Below, piece by piece: positions 8,645-13,851 of a stretch of 13,851 nucleotides of DNA. Position 1 is the first letter of the stretch, and the number at the start of each line of letters is the position of its first letter. Position numbers and translations under genes: made by a program. The DNA comes from Clostridia bacterium. Lineage in GTDB: Bacteria; Bacillota; Clostridia; Christensenellales; Borkfalkiaceae. The DNA is taken from contig JAGAUH010000154.1 in assembly GCA_017620875.1 (NCBI GenBank), positions 1 to 13,851 of the forward strand, in the 5' to 3' direction. The notes below the pieces were generated by a model, which worked only from the letters and a program-made list of their open reading frames with translations, did not search any database and was not told the origin of the DNA.

Positions 8645-9427
8645 ATGGTTTTATATTTTTCTGCAACCGGCAATACGGAGTTTATAGCAAAAGAAATTGC
8701 AAAAAGGACTAACGACGAGTGCGTTAATTTATTAGAAAGAATTAAAAATAACGATTATACACCTATCTCATCTCAAAAGCCTTTTGTAATTTGCGCGCCC
8801 GTTTACGTGTGCGAAATACCGCGTTTTATGACTAAATATCTTAAAAAATTATGCTTTGAAGGTAGTAAAGACGTTTATTTTATACTTACTAGCGGTGGAT
8901 ATTGTGGTCCTTCTGGGGTGTTGCTTAAAAATATATTTAAAAAGAAAAAAATGGTTTGCCACGGACATGCAGAGTTTAAAATGCCAAGAAACTACGTTGC
9001 AAGCGACGCTTATCCTATGTTAGAAAAAGAGCAAGCGGAAGAAAGAATTTTGTCTGCTTATAGTCAAATAGACGCGGTTGCAAAGGATATTTTAAACGGC
9101 AATACTTTAACGGCGAGAAAGGTTAATATTTTTGAAACTATTATTACCGTACCTTTTAACCCCGTATGGTGCAAATTAAAATTAAAAGCAAAAGATTTTT
9201 ATGCGGAAGATACTTGCGTTGGTTGTGGAAAATGTGCAAAATTATGTCCTTTAAACAATATTAAAATCGTAGATAAAAAACCTATTTGGGGTAAAGATTG
9301 TACTCATTGTATGGCGTGTATTTCTAATTGTCCAACGGATGCTATACAATATGGTAAAATTACGCAAAACAAACAAAGATACACTTTTAGTAAATACGAC
9401 TACGTTATAAAAGACAAACAAGACTAA
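8645..9427 (+). CDS. EFR1-type flavodoxin-like/2x[4Fe-4S] ferredoxin protein
   Basis: This 260-residue cytoplasmic redox protein has an N-terminal flavodoxin-like half (about 1-165) that opens with an FMN-phosphate-loop-like motif SATGNT (6-11). The C-terminal bacterial-type ferredoxin half has two [4Fe-4S] motifs: C191, C194, C197, C201-P and C219, C222, C225, C229-P. This order matches the EFR1 family of clostridial electron carriers. The start follows an AGGAG site at good spacing, and M1 directly precedes the first strand of the flavodoxin fold, so the protein has no leader. It has its own promoter and a strong terminator, so it is monocistronic or the last gene of its unit. The following gene encodes pyruvate:ferredoxin oxidoreductase, which makes it a plausible electron acceptor; that link is inference from position only. 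Confidence 0.9.
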   Translation: MVLYFSATGNTEFIAKEIAKRTNDECVNLLERIKNNDYTPISSQKPFVICAPVYVCEIPRFMTKYLKKLCFEGSKDVYFILTSGGYCGPSGVLLKNIFKKKKMVCHGHAEFKMPRNYVASDAYPMLEKEQAEERILSAYSQIDAVAKDILNGNTLTARKVNIFETIITVPFNPVWCKLKLKAKDFYAEDTCVGCGKCAKLCPLNNIKIVDKKPIWGKDCTHCMACISNCPTDAIQYGKITQNKQRYTFSKYDYVIKDKQD

Positions 9428-9448
9428 TTTTATATAGATTTTACTTTC

Positions 9449-9484
9449 TATCGCGCTCTATTTTTTGTGGAGCGCGATATTTTT
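9449..9484 (+). terminator. Intrinsic terminator after the flavodoxin-ferredoxin gene
   Basis: A perfect 10-bp GC-rich stem (9449-9458 paired with 9470-9479) with an 11-base loop is followed by five T. It begins 22 bases after the stop codon. Confidence 0.9.
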
Positions 9485-9614
9485 AACGTTGATTAAATTT
9501 TCTAAAATAGCAATAAAATTGTAAAAATTGTGCAAAATTTTATTAAAAAGTGGCTTAATAATACTATTTTATAAAAAAAATTGCATTTTTTGGCTAAAAA
9601 TTTACAATTTCGTA

Positions 9615-9643
9615 TTGACTTATATATTAAAAAGTATTAAACT
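9615..9643 (+). promoter_or_regulatory. Probable promoter of the pyruvate:ferredoxin oxidoreductase gene
   Basis: A -35 TTGACT (9615-9620) and a -10 TAAACT (9638-9643, four of six consensus bases) lie 17 bases apart in very AT-rich DNA. The GGAGG ribosome site (9666-9670) stands seven bases before the ATG. The 130 bases between the upstream terminator and this site hold only AT-rich sequence, including a 9-bp inverted repeat (9512-9520 with 9536-9544) of unknown meaning. Confidence 0.55.
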
Positions 9644-9677
9644 ATTATAGTAATAATATATTTATGGAGGCACATCA

Positions 9678-12600
9678 ATGAAAAAAATGACTATTGACGG
9701 TAATACCGCTGCTAGCCACGTTGCTTATTATTTTAGCGAAGTTGCGGCTATTTACCCAATTACTCCTTCTTCTCCAATGGCAGAAGTTGCTGACACTTGG
9801 TCTACAGAAGGAAGACTTAACATGTTTGGTCAACCTTTAAGACTTGCAGAAATGCAATCAGAAGCAGGCGCTGCTGGTGCAGTTCACGGTTCTTTAACCG
9901 CAGGTGCTTTAACAACCACTTACACTGCAAGCCAAGGCTTACTATTAATGATTCCTAATATGTATAAAATTGCAGGTGAATTATTACCTACGGTTTTCCA
10001 CGTTAGTGCTAGAGCATTAGCCGCTCACTCACTAAACATTTTTGGCGACCACTCAGACGTTATGGCTTGTCGTCAAACAGGTTTTGCAATGCTAGCAAGT
10101 AACTCCGTACAAGAAGTTATGGATTTATCTTTAGTTGCACACCTTTCTACTTTAAAATCTAAAGTTCCGTTCTTACATTTCTTCGACGGATTTAGAACTA
10201 GCCACGAAGTTAGTAAAATCGACGCTTTTGAGTACGACGAGTTAAAACCACTTGTTGATATGAAAGATATCGAAGACTTTAAGGCTAGAGCATTAAACCC
10301 AGAACACCCTGTTCAAAGAGGTACTGCTCAAAACTCTGATACTTATTTCCAAAACAGAGAAACTGCTAACTCTTATTACGAAGCAACTCCTGCTATCGTT
10401 CAAAAAATGATGGACAAGGTTAGCAAAATAACCGGTAGAAGTTATCACCTATTCGACTACGTTGGCGCAGAAGATGCAGACAGAATTATCGTAGTTATGG
10501 GTAGCGGTGCAGACGCAATAGAAGAAACTATAAACAAAATGAACGCAGAAGGCGAAAAAGTCGGCGTATTAAAAGTTAGACTTTATAGACCGTTTGCTAC
10601 AAAGGCTTTCTTAAAAGCAATACCTAAGTCAGTTAAGAAAATTGCAGTTCTAGACAGAACTAAAGAGCCTGGCTCTCTTGGTGAACCACTATACTTAGAC
10701 GTTGTTTCTGCTTTAGCAGAGGCTAAAAAGAGAATTACCGTTGTTGGTGGTAGATATGGTCTAGGTAGTAAAGAGTTTAACCCATCTATGGTTTATGCCG
10801 TTTACGAAAACTTAAAACAAGATAAGCCAAAGAACCACTTTACTATCGGTATTTACGAAGACGTTACAAACAGTAGTTTAGACTTCTCTAAACAATATAA
10901 CGCCGCTCCTGCAGGTACTATTTCTTGTAAGTTCTACGGACTAGGTTCAGACGGTACCGTTGGCGCTAACAAAAACTCTATTAAGATTATCGGTGACCAT
11001 ACAGATAAGTATGCTCAAGGATATTTCTTCTACGATAGTAAAAAGTCTGGTGGTATAACCGTTTCTCACTTAAGATTTGGTGATACTCCTATCCAATCTT
11101 CTTACCTAATCGACGCTGCGGACTTTATCGCTTGTCATAACCCAAGTTACGTTACTAGATACGATATGGTTACAGACCTAAAAGAAGGTGGTAAATTCTT
11201 ACTAAACTCTAGTTGGAACACGGTAGAAGAATTAGATAAAAACTTACCTGCAAGCATGAAACAATTACTTGCAAAGAAAAAAGCAAAACTTTACAATATC
11301 GACGCTATTAAAATTGCCGCAGAAATCGGCTTAGGCGGAAGAACTAACGCAATAATGCAAGCGGCATTCTTCTACATTAACGACGATATTATGCCATATA
11401 AAGATGCCGAAGAATACATGAAGATTGCAGTTAAAAAATCTTATGGTAAAAAGGGTGACGCAGTAGTTAACATGAACTACGCTGCAATTGATAAAGCATC
11501 TAGCGAATTAGTAGAAATTGCTATTCCAGAAAGTTGGGCAACTGCTACAACCGGTGCAGAACCTACTAAACTTGCAGACGATAAATACTTCCAAGAAGTT
11601 ATTCAACCTATCATTGCTTTACAAGGCGACAAACTTCCTTCTTCTGCATTTAACGCAGACGGTACCGTTCCTACGGGTACAACTCAATTTGAAAAACGTG
11701 GCGTTGCAGTTAAAATCCCTGTATGGAATGCAGATAGCAAGTGTATCCAATGTAACCAATGTGCTTTCGTTTGTCCACACGCAACTATTAGACCTGTTTT
11801 AGTAGAGGCTGGCACAGAAAAAATTGATACCTTTACAACTAAACCTGCTATTGGTAAAAAAGGCTACGAATTCCGTATGCAAATTAACCCACTAGATTGT
11901 ATGGGTTGTGAAGTTTGTAAAAACGTTTGTCCTGTAGAAGGCGCTTTAACTATGACTCCGCTTGCAAAAGCAGTAGAAGTAGAAAAAGCAAATTACGAAT
12001 TTGCTCAAACTCTACCAGAAGTAGACACTTCCGAATTTAAGAAAACTACCGTTAAGGGTAGCCAATTCTCTCAACCATTATTCGAGTTCTCTGGCGCTTG
12101 CGCAGGTTGTGGAGAAACTCCTTACGTTAAAGTTATTACTCAAATGTTCGGCGACAGAATGATTATTGCAAACGCAACGGGTTGTTCTAGTATTTACGGT
12201 GGTTCTAGCCCTACTTGTCCATACACTAAAAACAAACAAGGACACGGACCTGCTTGGGCTAACAGCTTATTCGAAGACAACGCAGAGTTCGGTTATGGTA
12301 TGAACCTTGCTTATGCTCAACGCAGAGCAAGAATCGCTAGCGATATGAGAAAAGCAATTTCTCTTGGATTAAAGGGTAAAGTTGCAGACGCGTTCGTTAA
12401 GTGGTACGAAAATATGAACAATACCGAAATCTCTTTAGAAACTTCTAAAGTTATAACTGCAGGTCTTGCAGGCGCTATTAGAAACGCTAAGGGCGAAGTT
12501 AAAGATATTTTAAGAGATATCCTTGCCGCTAGCGACTGCCTAGTTAAAAAATCTATTTGGATTTTCGGTGGTGACGGATGGGCTTACGATATCGGTTACG

Positions 12601-13196
12601 GCGGACTAGATCACGTTCTTGCTATGGGCGAAGACGTTAACGTTTTAGTTCTTGATACCGAAGTTTACTCTAACACGGGTGGACAAGCAAGTAAATCTAC
12701 TCCTACCGGTTCTGTTGCTAAGTTTGCCGCAGGTGGTAAGAGAATTAAGAAGAAAGACCTTGGTATGATGGCAATTTCTTACGGTTACGTATACGTTGCT
12801 CAATGTTCTATGGGTTACAATAAACAACAATTCTTAAATGCTATCGTAGAAGCAGAAGCATACGACGGACCTTCTCTAATTATTTGTTACGCTCCTTGTA
12901 TCAACCACGGTATTAAAATGGCTAACTCTCAATTAGAAGAAAAGAGAGCAGTAGAATCCGGTTACTGGCACTTATACAGATACAACCCTACTAAGATTGA
13001 GTCTGGCGAAAATCCATTTACTCTAGATAGTAAAGCGCCAACTTCTTCTTATCAAGAGTTTATCATGGGCGAAACTAGATATTCTTCTTTAAAGAAGGCT
13101 CAACCAGAAGTTGCAGACAAACTATTTGCTCTTTCCGAAAAAGAAAATGCAGAAAGATTGGCTAAGTATCAAAGGTTAGTAGAGAAAAAAGACTAA
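9678..13196 (+). CDS. nifJ: Pyruvate:ferredoxin (flavodoxin) oxidoreductase
   Basis: Oxidatively decarboxylates pyruvate with CoA to acetyl-CoA and CO2, reducing ferredoxin or flavodoxin; the central energy enzyme of anaerobes. At 1172 residues it is the full length of the single-chain enzyme. The pyruvate-site motif YPITPSSPMAE (26-36) opens the N-terminal domain. Two [4Fe-4S] motifs sit in the ferredoxin domain (C689, C692, C695, C699 and C741, C744, C747, C751). The proximal cluster has its four separated ligands, C808, C811, C836 and C1074, and the thiamine diphosphate/Mg site shows GGDGWAYDIG (D966) and SNTGGQ (N999). Nothing key is missing. The start follows a textbook GGAGG. Its codons favour ttc, atc and gac more than the neighbouring genes do, as expected for high expression. 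No terminator directly follows the stop; the first good one ends near 13388. Confidence 0.97.
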   Translation: MKKMTIDGNTAASHVAYYFSEVAAIYPITPSSPMAEVADTWSTEGRLNMFGQPLRLAEMQSEAGAAGAVHGSLTAGALTTTYTASQGLLLMIPNMYKIAGELLPTVFHVSARALAAHSLNIFGDHSDVMACRQTGFAMLASNSVQEVMDLSLVAHLSTLKSKVPFLHFFDGFRTSHEVSKIDAFEYDELKPLVDMKDIEDFKARALNPEHPVQRGTAQNSDTYFQNRETANSYYEATPAIVQKMMDKVSKITGRSYHLFDYVGAEDADRIIVVMGSGADAIEETINKMNAEGEKVGVLKVRLYRPFATKAFLKAIPKSVKKIAVLDRTKEPGSLGEPLYLDVVSALAEAKKRITVVGGRYGLGSKEFNPSMVYAVYENLKQDKPKNHFTIGIYEDVTNSSLDFSKQYNAAPAGTISCKFYGLGSDGTVGANKNSIKIIGDHTDKYAQGYFFYDSKKSGGITVSHLRFGDTPIQSSYLIDAADFIACHNPSYVTRYDMVTDLKEGGKFLLNSSWNTVEELDKNLPASMKQLLAKKKAKLYNIDAIKIAAEIGLGGRTNAIMQAAFFYINDDIMPYKDAEEYMKIAVKKSYGKKGDAVVNMNYAAIDKASSELVEIAIPESWATATTGAEPTKLADDKYFQEVIQPIIALQGDKLPSSAFNADGTVPTGTTQFEKRGVAVKIPVWNADSKCIQCNQCAFVCPHATIRPVLVEAGTEKIDTFTTKPAIGKKGYEFRMQINPLDCMGCEVCKNVCPVEGALTMTPLAKAVEVEKANYEFAQTLPEVDTSEFKKTTVKGSQFSQPLFEFSGACAGCGETPYVKVITQMFGDRMIIANATGCSSIYGGSSPTCPYTKNKQGHGPAWANSLFEDNAEFGYGMNLAYAQRRARIASDMRKAISLGLKGKVADAFVKWYENMNNTEISLETSKVITAGLAGAIRNAKGEVKDILRDILAASDCLVKKSIWIFGGDGWAYDIGYGGLDHVLAMGEDVNVLVLDTEVYSNTGGQASKSTPTGSVAKFAAGGKRIKKKDLGMMAISYGYVYVAQCSMGYNKQQFLNAIVEAEAYDGPSLIICYAPCINHGIKMANSQLEEKRAVESGYWHLYRYNPTKIESGENPFTLDSKAPTSSYQEFIMGETRYSSLKKAQPEVADKLFALSEKENAERLAKYQRLVEKKD

Positions 13197-13264
13197 TTAA
13201 ACTTTAAAGCGTTTTTTACTACGCATTACTGCGTTTACTGCAAAAAATTCCAGACTATAATGAC

Positions 13265-13302
13265 CAACAAGGTCTATTATATCCTGTAATTTTTTCGAGC
13301 CT
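13265..13302 (+). repeat. 38-base intergenic repeat A, copy 1
   Basis: Matches copy 2 at 13394-13431 in 37 of 38 positions in the same orientation, differing by one T/G near the 3' end. Here the ends can pair imperfectly (ACAAGG at 13267-13272 with CCTTGT at 13300-13305). The complementary strand reads a TATAAT-like block, but no well-placed -35 supports a promoter. Confidence 0.85.
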
Positions 13303-13336
13303 TGTACTGCTTGTAAAAATTCACTTTAAAACCTTA

Positions 13337-13387
13337 GTTATTTAAATAAAAATTAAGACACTAGGTTTTTTTATCTAGTGTCTTTTT
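13337..13387 (+). repeat. ~50-base hairpin repeat B, copy 1
   Basis: Consists of a 12-bp perfect palindrome (TTATTTAAATAA, 13338-13349), a short A-rich spacer and a 10-bp hairpin with a T tail. It is identical to 13583-13632 apart from one extra A in the spacer. Confidence 0.9.
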
Positions 13388-13388
13388 T
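13355..13388 (+). terminator. Intrinsic terminator within repeat B copy 1
   Basis: Stem 13355-13364 pairs perfectly with 13375-13384 around a 10-base loop, and a run of six T (13383-13388) overlaps the stem's end. It is the first good terminator after nifJ, about 160 bases past the stop. On the complementary strand the tail is T-rich but interrupted, so it could work weakly in both directions. Confidence 0.75.
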
Positions 13389-13393
13389 ATAAT

Positions 13394-13431
13394 CAACAAG
13401 GTCTATTATATCCTGTAATTTTTGCGAGCCT
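13394..13431 (+). repeat. 38-base intergenic repeat A, copy 2
   Basis: Second copy of the repeat at 13265-13302 with one mismatch. It starts six bases after the first hairpin repeat ends. The end-pairing possible in copy 1 is lost here because the flank differs. Confidence 0.85.
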
Positions 13432-13456
13432 AGTGCGTCAAAGTACGACTATATAT

Positions 13457-13497
13457 AAACAACCACCAAGTGTTTGGTGGTTGTTTTAGTTTTTTTG
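13457..13497 (+). terminator. Strong intrinsic terminator, 13-bp stem
   Basis: Bases 13457-13469 pair perfectly with 13474-13486 around a GTGT loop, followed by a T-rich tail ending in seven T. Only the + strand has a T tail. No gene lies between it and the previous terminator, so it may end read-through from nifJ or a short transcript starting in this region. Confidence 0.85.
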
Positions 13498-13511
13498 GCG
13501 GCTTTTCCTTA

Positions 13512-13548
13512 TCCCAAAAAACTTTTATGTTATAAAACTTTTTTGGGA
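13512..13548. repeat. 17-bp imperfect inverted repeat
   Basis: Bases 13512-13528 pair with 13532-13548 with a single C/C mismatch and a 3-base loop. It lacks a T tail on the + strand, so it is not a typical terminator. It could be a palindromic element or an RNA-stabilising hairpin. Confidence 0.7.
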
Positions 13549-13582
13549 GCCCTATATCGTTTCTAGCCACTTTAATAATCAC

Positions 13583-13632
13583 GTTATTTAAATAAAATTA
13601 AGACACTAGGTTTTTTTATCTAGTGTCTTTTT
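13583..13632 (+). repeat. ~50-base hairpin repeat B, copy 2
   Basis: Same palindrome-plus-hairpin unit as 13337-13387, one A shorter. The stem is 13600-13609 with 13620-13629, followed by T to 13632. It is terminator-like, but no gene precedes it closely on the + strand, which argues that the unit spreads as a repeat. Confidence 0.85.
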
Positions 13633-13645
13633 GATATAAAAGAAA

Positions 13646-13668
13646 AACCACGCGATAGTGATGTGGTT
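13646..13668. repeat. Small hairpin
   Basis: AACCAC (13646-13651) pairs with GTGGTT (13663-13668), with one further G-T pair inside. There is no T tail. It may be part of a structured RNA or leader that continues to the right. Confidence 0.45.
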
Positions 13669-13747
13669 CGGTAAAGGTTTACTGATGAGCAAAAAGTCAT
13701 ACTTATAAAAAAACGATAAAGGTAAAAGAGTATATACATTTTAAGTC

Positions 13748-13766
13748 ATTCTCACGCAGTGGGAAT
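13748..13766. repeat. REP-like palindrome
   Basis: An 8-bp stem (13748-13755 with 13759-13766, one G-T pair) closes over a GCA loop. The surrounding sequence from GTCATTCT (13745-13752) to GGAATCTT (13762-13769) resembles the common bacterial repeat type that starts GTCATTCT and ends GAATCT. That likeness is from memory, not a search. Confidence 0.5.
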
Positions 13767-13851
13767 CTTTTAGCAGTAGCAAAACAAAATAAAATTGCCA
13801 AAAGATAAAGATACCCATGCAAGCACGAGTATGATAACAAGGGTATTAAAA

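Larger units (their letters stand above)
13197..13851. other. Gene-free, repeat- and hairpin-rich intergenic stretch
   Basis: No reading frame with a credible start and ribosome site is present on either strand. The stretch instead holds two 38-base repeats, two ~50-base hairpin repeats, a 13-bp terminator, a 17-bp imperfect inverted repeat and at least three smaller hairpins. It could be a landing site for small palindromic elements, a small-RNA locus or the leader of a gene beyond the window. No tRNA or rRNA was recognised. Confidence 0.75.

Noticed and set aside
9512..9550. Rex-like operator upstream of nifJ
   Set aside because: Only one half-site (TTGTG) resembles the Rex consensus; the other half does not match, and the site lies far upstream of the predicted -35.
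11518..11802. 94-codon open frame inside nifJ
   Set aside because: It is out of frame within a fully conserved region of the oxidoreductase and has no ribosome site or recognisable protein features.
13201..13450. Short open frames on the complementary strand through both copies of repeat A
   Set aside because: They run only about 25-45 codons and have no start codon with a ribosome site. More than one frame is open, as expected in AT-rich repeats.
13265..13632. CRISPR array
   Set aside because: There are only two copies each of two different repeats, with unequal spacing, a terminator structure and no spacer pattern.
13676..13720. Hammerhead-ribozyme-like core (CTGATGAG at 13682-13689)
   Set aside because: The required GAAA after stem II is missing and no stem II or stem III forms around the motif.

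Overview
The window reads as chromosomal DNA of a low-GC, strictly anaerobic Bacillota (Clostridia-like) bacterium. The grounds are AT-rich DNA with purine-rich Shine-Dalgarno sites, consensus sigma-A-type promoters, a homodimeric-type pyruvate:ferredoxin oxidoreductase, an EFR1-type flavodoxin-ferredoxin protein, and very large secreted proteins with serine-rich stalks. The style of the secreted proteins (poly-Ser linker, Gly-Cys-Gly motif, membrane helix, Lys/Arg tail) recalls uncultured gut Clostridia such as Christensenellales. That placement is inference only.

Layout. All four genes lie on the + strand. Positions 13-2847 encode a secreted, surface-anchored protein with two LamG-like domains and a calcineurin-type phosphoesterase domain. 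Positions 2893-8571 encode a 1892-residue secreted protein joining an alpha/beta-hydrolase (esterase-like) module, an Ig-like and two carbohydrate-binding-like modules, a heparinase II/III-like lyase module, three Cys-rich repeats and a serine-rich anchor. These two genes are 45 bases apart and probably co-transcribed. Both proteins end in the same kind of Cys-containing C-terminal signal, so they look like a pair of cell-surface enzymes acting on an extracellular glycan or glycoconjugate.

Positions 8645-9427 encode a flavodoxin-like/2x[4Fe-4S] protein with its own near-perfect promoter and a strong terminator. Positions 9678-13196 encode full-length pyruvate:ferredoxin oxidoreductase (nifJ) with its own promoter. 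The small redox protein is a plausible, unproven electron partner of this enzyme.

Positions 13197-13851 hold no gene I can support. The stretch is packed with short repeats and hairpins: two copies of a 38-base repeat, two copies of a ~50-base terminator-like hairpin repeat, another strong terminator, a 17-bp imperfect inverted repeat and several smaller hairpins. This is the least explained part of the window.

I found no convincing evidence of a wholly new system. The best leads are the shared Cys-containing sorting-like tails, the esterase-lyase fusion and the repeat cluster.
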